Source: Hanleya hanleyi (Eukaryota > Mollusca > Polyplacophora > Lepidopleurida > Hanleyidae). Taken from it: a stretch of 64,000 bases of DNA. The notes beneath the pieces are model-generated. The model ran no database searches and was not told the origin of the DNA. It saw only the letters and a list, made by a program, of their open reading frames with translations. The stretch is taken from NCBI GenBank assembly GCA_036873755.1, contig JAVTVY010025073.1:1-64000 (forward strand), given 5' to 3'. Positions within the stretch are counted from its first letter, which is position 1. Every line of letters begins with the position of its first letter. The translations under genes and the position numbers were made by a program. Shown one piece after another: positions 31,634 through 42,077 of the stretch.

Positions 31634-32834
31634 ATGAATGGGAACGGGTGGAAAACGTACTTGTCGCGAACCTATTTCAACCCGAACAACCCTATCAGCT
31701 TCACCGGGCCTTCTAAATTACACGCCTTATTAAAGGCCGATGGATATAATGTAGCGCGTAAAGAGCTAACGCAGTGGTTGAGCGACCAGGTCGCTTATAG
31801 TTCACAAAAGCCAGTTCGTTATACCTTTAAGAGAAGCAGGGTCGTCACTGCGGGCATAGACGATCTTTGGGATACAGATCTAGCCGATGTGTCCAATGTA
31901 TCCGAGTACAACGATGGCGTGCAATTTCTCTTCTTCATCATAGACGTTTTCTCGCGATTTCTGTGGGTTATCCCTCTTCCCAATAAACAGCATAAGGCTA
32001 TAATCTCGGGACTCGATCAAATCCTGATTGAGGGGAGACAACCCAAGTATCTCCGCTCCGACAAAGGAAGCGAGTACAACAACCGATGGGTGAAAGCTTA
32101 TTTGAAGAAGAAAGACATTCATTTCTACGTCACCAATAACGAAAAGAAGGCTAATTACGCCGAGAGAGTTATAAGGACGATGAAAAATAGTATGTATAGA
32201 TATTTCACCCATAAGCAGACCTGCCGTTAATTAGACGTCTTACAATTACAAGCGTCTAGTCCGCCATTCATAATCCAGCCGTCGTCCATTAGAGAGTATC
32301 CGCGTCCATAATCCAAAGACCTATTCCATATTCCATATAACAGTATTAGCACCAATACCTGGTGCGTAATTACAACCAACGACCGCACACATCTCTGCAC
32401 AACAAAAGTCCTTCCGATGTTAATGAAGGGAATGAGGCTCTCCTCTGGAGAGAAATGCACGTTGACACGGCGACAAAAGGTCGTAAACAACCGTTCAAAT
32501 TAAACATCGGCGATACCGTGAGAATCTCTCACGTGAGGTACGCCTTCCAAAGAGACTATCAAGCCAAATGGACGGAGGAACTCTTCAAAATTTTCCGACG
32601 ATTCCCGAGACGCGGCACTGCGATATACGAACTCAAAGATTTTATGGACGACGGGGTACAGGGAACATTTTATCAGCAGGAACTACAACGAGTGAGGAAA
32701 GAGCCGGACGCGTTATGGCGTTTCGAAAAGGTTCTCAAAACACAACGGAGGAGAGGCAGAAATTAGTTAAATACACGGACTGGCCCATTAAATACGCCAG
32801 TTGGGTGCCAGTAGAAGATATCGAGTCAATCTAA
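31634..32834 (+). pseudogene. Maverick DDE integrase with C-terminal chromodomain-like part, broken
   Basis: Retroviral-type integrase (rve) core: WDTDLADVS (first Asp), YLRSDKGSEYN (second Asp) and ANYAERVIRTMKN (Glu), with about 33 residues between the second Asp and the Glu. It would insert the element and make the 6-bp target duplication. The ATG at 31634 is preferred, although the frame is open further up. Damage: an in-frame TAA at 32228-32230, a ~105-bp RT-repeat insertion at 32251-32355 just after it, and a frameshift near 32755. Downstream of the insertion YNQRPHTSLHN and an SH3-like segment follow, then a chromodomain-like end (WPIKYASWVPVEDI). Confidence 0.85.
32251..32355 (-). repeat. 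Partial RT-associated repeat inserted in the integrase gene
   Basis: Matches the outer ~105 bp of the 340-bp repeat in inverse orientation (ttacaagcgtctagtccgcc to agtattagcaccaa). Coding sequence resumes immediately after. No RT sequence is present. Confidence 0.85.
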
Positions 32835-32857
32835 GCTCGGCTATCCGCAGTATCATG

Positions 32858-32975
32858 CAGCTTGCTGCCTGCAGCCTGCGCCCTGCACCCTGCAGCCTGC
32901 ACCCTGCCCCTACAGCCTACACCCTGCACCCTGTAGCCTGTACCCTGTAGTCTGCACCCTGCAGCCGCATGTATT
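32858..32975. repeat. CCCTGCA/GCCTGCA short tandem repeat
   Basis: About 110 bp of caccctgcagcctg units between the integrase and ATPase genes. Confidence 0.85.
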
Positions 32976-33080
32976 GAATAAGCGTTGGGATATCTCCTAT
33001 ATAGGTGCAAGTTTCGGTACGGTAAGCGCACTCTACATGAAGCTTTTGTTATATTAACGTCTATTTTCCTAGAGTATATC

Positions 33081-34200
33081 ATGGACGTATGCGTGTAGCT
33101 TATGTGCTAAGACGTTTACGAGAATCGAGAACCTGCGCAAACATATCGAGTTACATCACGGGGGACGGCTTATAATGATACGTGATGTAATATCCCATGA
33201 CATTACGGATGAACAGGTATCCGAAACAAAGACTGTGAATGCAGCCTTTCAACATCTTTTCTGGTGTTACGGTCAATGGCAGCCCGCCTACGAGAATACA
33301 CGATTAAAGAATGTGAGCTTCGTTCCCGGAATCCCGCACGATATCGGGGAGGCCTATTACTTCGACCCTGCGCAGATCAATATTGTGGTGCTCGACGATA
33401 TGATGAGCCAAGCCAAATCAGACGGACAAGTCGGGGATCTCTTTATCAAAGGCTCTCACTATCGGAATCTGTCTGTAATTTACTTGACGCAGAATCTCTT
33501 CCCCCAAGGTAAGGCGTCCAGAGACATCACCTTGAACTGCCAATACTTCGTGCTTTTCAACAATCCCATCGATCGTCATCAAGTTAAACTCTTCGGAAGA
33601 CGCATGTATCCTCAAAACATTTCAAGAAAAAGTACGAGGAAGCCACCACCAAGCCTTACGGTTCGCTAATAATCGATTTGAAGCCGACTACACCGGAAAG
33701 CCGAAGCCTATGAATGAGGTTGGATGTGACCACAAAGACCGGACAAGGTCTATACACAAAGGCAATATGTTCTTGGTATAGGGAACAAACGGGAGAAGGG
33801 AGACGTGAGAAATCAGATGCCTATAAAGCGTTCCATACCGTGAAATACGACACGTGGAAAGCTCTGTTCGGTAGAGCATCGCGTATGGAATTCAACGGAA
33901 TTCAACGATGATATCAAAATGAAGACTAGAGAGTTCATAACGAATGGTTGTACGAAGCAGGAGGCTGAGATCCGGACAATAACTGAATACATGCCCCACA
34001 TGATGAAGACGCTACGCCGGATGTATCTCGATGTGATCCTGGGTATGAAGGCTCTGGAGAACGATCCAATTCATGAAGAAATCATGAAGACCTGTGATGA
34101 CCTTCAGAAGTCCTACAACGCGAGCTATGAGGAAGCGATGAAACAAAGCGTTAAAATGAAGGAACACTTGTTCGATAAACTATACGAAGACGATGAATAA
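33081..34200 (+). pseudogene. C2H2 - packaging ATPase - tail, P-loop lost and frameshifted
   Basis: The start ATG at 33081 is out of frame by one with the C2H2 finger that follows (CSLCAKTF, then HIELHH). Where the palindrome homologue has its Walker A P-loop, this copy has unrelated text, so ATP binding is lost. From WCYGQWQPAYENTRL onward it matches the palindrome ATPase: FVPGIPHD, Walker B IVVLDD, SVIYLTQNLFPQGK. A frameshift near 33620 and a stop near 33712 follow, then the tail module in pieces to 34200 (TWKALFGRASRMEF, then NGCTKQEAE, NDPIHEEIMKT and KEHLFD). Gene order and homology to the palindrome copy argue for one fused ancestral gene. Confidence 0.8.
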
Positions 34201-34764
34201 ATTCCACGCATTTTATTAATATACGTACATCGACTGTAAGATTTAAAACATCATACAGCGGAAAATGACAGACTGATAAACATTGAATGACAGACAAGAT
34301 GCAGAAATGATAGCCGCAACAAAGGTGATGTATTCATATAAGCCGACGATACTTTTCTCTCGTTATTTGTAAGGCAATGCTATGAGCTGATGAATAAAGC
34401 GATTATATTTTAATCTTCGTATTGGTTTATCTGCGTTTTATACTACTCATATAATTCCTTGTGGTGAACCTCGGGCTATGTACATACATACAGTAAACGG
34501 TGCATTAAATTAGTGAATTACAAGTAGATCACTGGTAATATATCTGGTGTACAGCATTAACATTCGCTAATAACCTGATTGTAGCTTCAGCTTTTCATCG
34601 TGAATAGGGAGACCTTAGCGAAATTCGTCTCATTTAAATGATGATGTCACTATGACGTAATCACGAAGACGGAGGCATGCGCGTAGTCCGGGCTATTCAA
34701 CGGTCTAAGTTACGGCTCTAGGACCCCTCCCGTTCTAGAGATATAGAGACTCGGGCTATCATTT
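34201..34764. other. Non-coding; one copy of a ~100-bp CRE-like motif
   Basis: No gene seen. About 34650-34750 resembles units at 39718-39812 and 39836-39937: a tgacgt/atcac start, then ggctattcaacgg, then cccgttctagagatataga. Confidence 0.45.
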
Positions 34765-34985
34765 TGGAGGAGGAAGACTTTACCCCGCAACTGTGAGAGT
34801 CGCTACGAGAAGCAGTCGCCAGCACGGTGTCAAATCTACACGTTCGCCAAGAGAGGGATCGCATCATGGGTGAAATCATGAACACACGTAAAAAGTTACA
34901 GATTGGAGATGAAGTGGATTTTCAAGAAGCGTGGGGCACGAGCGTTCAGTTGAGAAAACGGTTATTAGATCAACTCTGGTAGAAT
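34765..34985 (+). pseudogene. Second tail-module protein, remnant
   Basis: An EEEDFTPQL stretch, a frame break near 34792, then an open frame to the stop at 34983 with RDRIMGEIMNTRKKL and LRKRLLDQLW at the end. Spacing and residues match the C2H2-tail protein of the palindrome (IMKTKRHL, MRKQLF). No zinc finger is recognisable upstream. Position after the ATPase-tail gene is the same as in the palindrome arms. Confidence 0.5.
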
Positions 34986-35459
34986 GAAGAGACAACTCTC
35001 GTATTATCTCAAACACATGATACATTTAATACATAGTGTTATATACATAGAACATGTGACTATTGTCTCGCTTTACATTCATTCATGACTAAGTTAATAA
35101 GTTGTGATACCATGATGGAATAAAAAGTCCTGGTACAAACGGGGCACTTTTTGCGTTTTTTTTTAAATTGCCAGTATTTCTACTGATTGTGATTCCTGTA
35201 CTCAACATAGCAGTTAGATGACTTGTCCCTCACGCCCCAATCTCCCCTTCGGTTATGCAGGTGATCCAAGTCAAGGAGCAAGTCTTTATCCAACGTCCAC
35301 ATAGTTTTAGGGGTTGCTTACAGAGGTTGGATTTCTTCATAGACGCACCTAAGTTGGACGTATAACGTTCTACCGGGTATGCAATGTTACCGCACCTGTG
35401 TTAGCAGATCGTTGATCCTAGTAGTCAAGTATCTACTGTCAGATTGATGTGCAATGGGC
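34986..35459. other. Non-coding, between convergent gene sets
   Basis: Nothing recognised beyond AT-rich tracts; lies between the plus-strand genes and the 3' end of the polymerase gene. Confidence 0.4.
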
Positions 35460-35487
35460 AGCTAAAAAAACAACCTCAGTGAAAAGT

Positions 35488-38400
35488 TCACTCAGAGAGA
35501 TTACGCCAATGGCCGTAAGCCCGAGACGATATGCCATCATCTAGGATATAGCGTTTATCGTCGTATGGGAACAGGGTGATTTTATTTAAAGTCATCGTAT
35601 ACAATTGGTGTTTCTCGCTTTGAGTCCGCTGCATTCGAGCCATATGCGGACTCAAACCGAACAGACACGCGCGATACGAAGCGTGACGTAGATCATTTTT
35701 TACCACGTGTCTGTTAACACCCTTCGCAGTCTTCTTCTCCTTACCGCCATACATCAAACTGTACATTTTAGGCCGTAACCCGAAGAATTCGTCGATAGGG
35801 ACACCGGCCGTCTCATCCTTCATCTTGCTCAACACTTTCTTATTGTGAACGCTGTGAAGAAAATGAGATGAGGTATAATCGCTAAAATCGAATAAATCCA
35901 TGCGCTCTCCCATATCCTTATAAACACGTCACTCTCGATGCGATAGACTAAGGAATCGGTGTCGGTGAATAGCACCTTGACATTTCCCCCATACTTCGGT
36001 TTGATATAAGAATAATGGAAATTATACATCAAGATCTTTGACAAGTCCAAGATTGCGAATCCGACATAAAACGGCCTGTTCAGTACCAGTTTACGTTTCA
36101 ACATTTGCACCGCCGCCAGGTCCTCGCTGAAGATCTTGAACGCGTGAAAATGAGGCATACACACGAGCTTACGCAAACGCTTGACGCGATTGACCAATAG
36201 CACATCGACCCTATTCCTTAGATTTTCTATGGTCTTGCCGAATACGGCGTTATTCATTAGTTTGAAAAAATCTTTTCCGAAATCGTTCCGAGCAGTCTTT
36301 CTCTTCTCAGTGTTGAAGTCTATATAGGTCTTCTCCACGGAGCCTGCTGGAACGCCAACACGCGATGAACTCTGGTGACCGTCATCCCCAAAGACGTGTA
36401 CTGCTTCAAGTTGCGATAGTGCAGCACATAATTAGATTTAGGACGAAGATTTGGCGCTAGTTTTTCAGACGACATACCCCCCAAACCGACTTTGCTACCC
36501 AATTGACGGGTATAGGGTGATAGTATGTCAGCGGTTATTTTCAACTTTTCGGGGGCTAATAGATAGTCGTCGTGCGAATCGTGTAGATGACGGGGATAGT
36601 CCATATCGACCTCCAAAATGAAACCTTCGGAGCTATCGTCGGCTACACGAGTCACATCTAATGCCTGGATATCCTGAGGACTCACCCAGCGGAATCCGTG
36701 CGTCGGTAAAGTCTCAGGCATCGCCCATCCGTAAAGGTTGTTCATGTCGAGATACATTAGGTACTGAATAGGCTCTTCCGGTCGATAACCCGGGAGACTG
36801 GGGTTATTGGCCTTGGCGTGACGATGCGAGATCACCGAGATACCGCCTCTAACCCCCTTTTCCACGAACAGATGCATATCGATATCCGTGAGAAGTTCTA
36901 GTCGCACTCTAGTCATTTTCAAACAAGCTTGCCACGCCAGGCCGGATGAGGTATAGAAAAGGGCGGGATCTGACTCGTAATAGTTTAGACAGATATCACG
37001 AAAATTTTCGAAGACATCGGTCAACAGTAACACGTCGGACGCGAGGTACAAATCGTGATACTCGCCTATGTTCTCGATACCGAACCTAGTCCAGACCGTA
37101 TGGGCGTGCGCGTAATCCTCCTCCGGGAGAGGTTCTTGCGTTAAACTGTTGAAGAATGCCTCTCTAGGCGGTAACTCCGTTTCTTCGAACATCTCGACGG
37201 ACGTTACATAATCGTATGGGTAGACTCCCTTACGTAATAATAGGGGCAGCAACTCTCCATCTACGTACTGACTTAGATGACGGAACTTGGCGGGACCTTC
37301 TTTGACTAGGTTTTCCACGGGCTTTTCTAAGGACGCGCTCATGAATTGGAACGAGTCGATGAAATCCATGTTCCCCATGGAGAATGAAATGTATTTCTCA
37401 ATGTTGTTGGGAATGCATTTCAAAGGTTTATCCTTAATTTGGCCGATGACTTGCATGATGATGTGAGAATCTTAATGTTTTAATCCGTGGAACACGACCG
37501 GGATTCTCTTTTTGAATTTGTATTTGATATTACATCCGTTATGAGCAGCCGCGCGAAAACGATCGGTCGCGTGGCAGCGATCGCGGGCGCGATCGTCTCC
37601 GAGCTCTTCGCCACATATATGGCAAAGATTGGCGTCGTTAAAAGCGCGCCAGTCGTCACGTGTCATTCGTATGGGTCGAGGATTATCGTAGAACGAATCT
37701 ATTTTTTCCTGTTCCTTCAACATGTGTTCGACGAATTTTTGCGCCACATCCTCGCCACGATATACGCCCAGTTGACTCGTCATGTCTTCGGTCAATCCCA
37801 TGACTTTGTAGGCAAACGCCGAAGCCGGGTGATGGGTTCGTTTCTGGGTATAAGATTTCGCGGGATTGGGAGAGCAGGAGTCGATTTTTCTAATAGCGAT
37901 TCGAAGTCGGCGTAAATGATATACGGGACTTTGAGTTGCTTGGCTACATCCGTGAATTGCAACCATTTGTCGGCTTCTTTCGGAAGTTCGATTTTTTGCG
38001 GTCCATGGATCTGGCAGTAAGGTAGATGATCCTTCAACAGATCTTCCTTAACAAACACGTGCAGTCAAGAGGGAAAGGAATGCATTCTGCCATGATAGCG
38101 ATTATGATCGAAAAGTAGCCTATTCAGATCTTCAATCCAACAGTAGTGAGACGTTTTATCATTGGTGATGAGAAGCAAATTCACATGAGTGTCACACCGT
38201 TTACCCGTGATATGTATGGGGAAGACCTCATCATGCGCGTACCGAACAAATTGATGGAGATTTGGTTGAGCTTTTCGAATTTAGGGACATCGTCGGGCTT
38301 CACCGGAAAGTCGATATCCCCGAAATGCAACTCATGTTCCTATGGTCTATATTTAGACACCCGTTGTGGATCCTTTGGAACTGGGTGGAACGCGGTTAAA

Positions 38401-39274
38401 ATAGACCATTTAAAACATTCCTCGTCTCTCGTGTTGAACACGTTAATAATCGCCTGTTTGAAATGTAATTTCGAGGGAAGAGGGATGTAGCTAGAGCCAC
38501 GGGAGGTTGATATTGGGCTATATGAATGTTTAACTGAAGGATTTCATCTAACTGCCAGTTAGAACCTTGACGGGTATATTTTACGAATGATTTGTGGATT
38601 TTCTTCCACGATTCATCGATAGCATTCTGTATGTCACCCTCCTTCAATATAGCATGACATAATCCTCTAAAATTGGGCTGCACCGAATGTATATTATCAC
38701 CTTCTCCTTTGGTGAATAAACATTTGATAGCGATGTAGAATTTCATACTACCGGTCGACTTAAGACCGTTTTTCAATACAGAGTTCACTTGTTCATAGTA
38801 TTGTATGAACAGTACGAGGGGTCCCTACTGGACGTATGGTGTGAACTTTTAACGCAGCATTCAACGCCGTCTGTTGAAAGTCGCAAGGGTCCGTATCATC
38901 ACTGGTTGATGGAGTAGGATTTCCTGCTTCGTCACTCGTCGATTGTGTGGGGTCTTGCACCATGCTGGTCGATGGAGCGGGGTTTTCTTCCTCATGGATT
39001 GATACATTCCGCCCAGACCCCCATCATTCACTTGATGTATGCGTACGAAATGAGTAATATCAAGTCTATGTGTTCTAATATGTGCGTTCAAATTGTCTTT
39101 TCTCGAAAAGGATGCCTGACATACGTCGCATGAAAATGATGACTTAGTGTGAGCGGTCTTGATGTGCCGCTTCATATTTGTCCTACGCGTGAAGGTTGTT
39201 CCGCAAATATCACAGGAGAAAGTGACCAGACGTTCTTTTTCTACTAACCTGTAAGGAGAGAATATTCCCTTCAA
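35488..39274 (-). pseudogene. Protein-primed family B DNA polymerase with N-terminal C2H2 fingers, multiply broken
   Basis: Runs from an ATG at 39274 to a stop at 35488, about 1,260 codons, a usual size for Maverick PolB. The N terminus has two C2H2 fingers (CDICGTTF...HIKTAH and CDVCQASF...HIRTH), then a TGSMKFYIAIKCLF region. The exonuclease motif IYADFES is near 37900, motif A YLDMNNLYGWAM near 36735, motif B KLMNNAVFGKT near 36250 and motif C FTDTDSLVYR near 35953. It would replicate the linear genome from a protein primer. Frameshifts are seen near 38870, 38480, 38250, 38050, 37880, 36335 and 35920, with in-frame stops near 38340 and at 37472-37474. The catalytic motifs themselves are preserved. 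Confidence 0.88.
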
Positions 39275-40950
39275 TATACTAGGCTAACATTCATGTATCG
39301 TTTGATTAAAATTCCCCCATACATGTATAATCTAATATAGAAGTAGTTTCTCTTCGTTAAAGCCTAATGTATGTAAGTGTGTAGTCTACACATCTCGTAT
39401 TTCGTTTTCACGAAATTAATGCACTCACCGCCGAAGGTCCCACATGTGCGTCGTTTCGAGGGCGATCGCCAGGGGCTCGTGATAGGTCGCTATCACCATT
39501 GTTTGGATCCGGCTCACACCTCTGTTGTCGGATTCGTTCAAATTCGCAGTCCCACAATTTTGTGAGACTGTTCACGAATTCATCTTCGTCCCAGCTGAAA
39601 TAGGTACAATGGGCGGCATACACTTTACGTTATCGAAGCACCTTGGAGTAGAATAGTCATAAGATTCAAATCTTACTTATTCTCCCAAAATTCCTATTAT
39701 GATTCGCTATAACATCATATGACGGAGTCACACAACGCGCCTATCTCTTGGCTATCCAACGGCGTTAGAATCATCTCCGTAACCCATGCCGTTCTGAAGA
39801 TATGGAGATTTTTCCGAAATTCATCTGATTCTTCTTCTGACGTCACCATGGTGATCCAAAGACGCGTTTCGCTCCTGGCTATCCAACGACGTAAGTTTCA
39901 TCATGGTAGCCCTTCCCGTTCCAGAGATATGGAGATTTTAATGAATTTAAAAAAAAAAATCGAAAAATAATTTTGGTCGAAAACTTTAGGCTTTAGGTGT
40001 ACATTTACAGATTCTACCTTTATCAAGTATATTTTAATGAAGTTTAAGGGGAAACATAATCGTCTCGGCTCAGTGAACCAACCAATCATGCGTGACGAAG
40101 TATATATATCAAACATCGCCGCAGCTGCCCTCGGGCTACAACCGCTCATGCGTGACGAGGTGTAGCCTTGTAACAATCATTATACGTTACATACCTTTTG
40201 TAATATATATCTAGTCGTGATTCGCTTGACTGCTCAGGTCGCATTGAGAATGCTGTCATACACGTCCTGATCATGATTAAAGCGTGTTTGGACTTGCATA
40301 TATATATCGTCCGCTTGATAAGCACGGTGTGTATGTCTGGAGGACTAGTATGGTATAATGTCACTTAGATATGTTATAAATGATTCATCGTCTTGTATGT
40401 CCGAGTATCAAAAGCATTATAATATTATAACCCCGCTCCTAGTTGGCTGACTTCGCTATGACGTCAGGGGGTATGTCGAAATCGGTATCACCACTGCACT
40501 CTATTTCACGGTTCCGGTGAGTGAGAGATCTCAGTCAACAAATCGGTTCACCTTAGATTGAATTAACTTTACGGTTAAGCCGCTGAGGATGTCCGTTTGG
40601 ATGCTCTGCCTATATAAATAAGGAAATTTCCTATACCCATGAATGGAAAAACTCCACATAGTATAATTTTAGCAAGAGGCTCTTAACCTATGAGGAAAAA
40701 CAAATATGCTGAAAAGCTTACCCATAATAATCGTTTGAAGGTAGTTCTCTGTCCATCCTCTTACTGTGTGTATGTCTTTTCGACGCTGTTACAACAAGCT
40801 ATTTTATATTAAGAGAAAGATGTTATCATGCGAGTGTTCACCTGTTGATGTCAAGCTCCTTAAATATACCATTAGTTGAGTCTAAAAGAACTGATGTCAC
40901 CTTCAAAGGGCAAATAGATGATTCCAGAACATCGCGAGGAATTCATCACC
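39275..40950. other. Non-coding region upstream of the polymerase
   Basis: No gene seen. Contains two adjacent units of a ~100-bp motif (39718-39937) and TGACGTCA/TGACGTCAC sites at 39839 and near 40458. Confidence 0.45.
39718..39937. promoter_or_regulatory. Two tandem copies of a CRE-containing ~100-bp motif upstream of PolB
   Basis: Units 39718-39812 and 39836-39937 share tggctatccaacg, ccgttc and gagatatggagatttt blocks and begin with TGACGTCAC or tgacggagtcac. A third unit lies at 34650-34750, upstream of the tail-protein remnant. The position suggests a promoter element; this is inference. Confidence 0.35.
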
Positions 40951-42073
40951 AGTGTGGAAGATGAGTGTCAGTTTTAATTAAAAATCATTCGTGCGAGACG
41001 TAGTATCGTTTTATAATATGGTCAAACAACGCCATATCTGTCCTCGGGCTATGGAAACGGTTGGGTGAACAGACGATGAACATCGCAAACACCCCTCAAG
41101 CTATAGGTAACCTTGAACCATGTGGTGTGCACATGCACCTGTGCCAGTATCAACACCTTCCGCTGCACCTGTGCTAGAATGACCACCTTCCCATCCATCT
41201 GTGCCAGAATAAACTGCACCTGCACCTGCCGCTCCGGCTCCTGCGCTCGTAAGCCAGCACCTGCTCCTGCTCCTGTGCTCGTAAGCCAGCACTTACTGCT
41301 CCTGCTCCTGCGCTCGTAAACCAGCACCTGATCCTGCTCCTGCGCTCGTAAGCCTATTCTTACACTACTGACACCTTATGGTGATTTATAAGTAGATGTA
41401 TTTATATCTGTATCTATTTAATGTGATAACTCTGAAGTACGATTGTAAATGATAACAGTAATTGTTGAAAATTGGAATAGGCCTTTACTAAGTCATTATG
41501 TCAGTGAACTGAAATATGTTCAGGTACGTGATCATATTGTTTGATTCGCCACATCTGTGACATGCGAGTGGCTTTCACCGCTGTCATAGTTTCGCATCAG
41601 AACCCAGTTGCAGTTTTTAATTTACCAGTATCACTCGTTTGCGCAGCTTCCTTTGGGCATATCCGGTTTACATGTACACTTTATATTTTGTGCGTGTACT
41701 TTATATTTACGTCAAACTTATACATTTATTTAACGCCTTAACGTCCTATCGTTATTTATTTTCAAAAAATATTTATATATATTTAAAAAAAACCTTTATA
41801 TATAGGCCCTATTTATATCGTTTTATATATATTGACAAAATATTTGTGTAAATATATATATATTATAAACTAAACTATATTTGCCAAAATTCACTTTATA
41901 TTTTGGTTTTAACTATATATTTGTGTTTGACAATATTGTCACAAACGGCGACTTTATATTTTGGTTTTTACCTCTATATATTTGTGTCTGACAATAGTCA
42001 CAAACGGCGACTTTATATTTTGGTTTTACCTCTATATATTTGTCGTTGACAATATTGTCACAAACGGCGCCTC
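40951..42073 (-). repeat. Right terminal inverted repeat of the Maverick
   Basis: Inverse of the left repeat: inner shared segment (40951-41135), GAGCGC array (41215-41352), AT-rich block, aacgccttaacg near 41730, and three 60-bp units with gacaatattgtcacaaacgg at 41880-42065. It lacks the foldback insertion seen on the left. Confidence 0.85.
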
Positions 42074-42077
42074 ATAG

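Larger units (their letters stand above)
23617..42073. mobile_element. Degraded 18.5 kb Maverick/Polinton (adintovirus-like) provirus
   Basis: Terminal inverted repeats lie at 23617 to about 26030 and about 40951-42073. Excluding the 1.41 kb insertion in the left one, each is about 1 kb. Both carry, from outside in, a 60-bp tandem repeat, an AT-rich block, GGCGTTAAGGCGTTA, a GAGCGCAGGAGCAGG array and a shared inner segment. The content is a full Maverick gene set. The sequence outside the two ends aligns with one unit of a local repeat (compare 23560-23616 plus 42078-42160 with 42470-42600), showing the pre-insertion site. ATAG occurs at 23613-23616 and 42074-42077. A full 6-bp duplication is not clear, probably owing to decay. 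Confidence 0.9.

Noticed and set aside
32831..33082. Minus-strand ORF across 32831-33082
   Set aside because: Generated by the CCCTGCA short tandem repeat; no recognisable domain.
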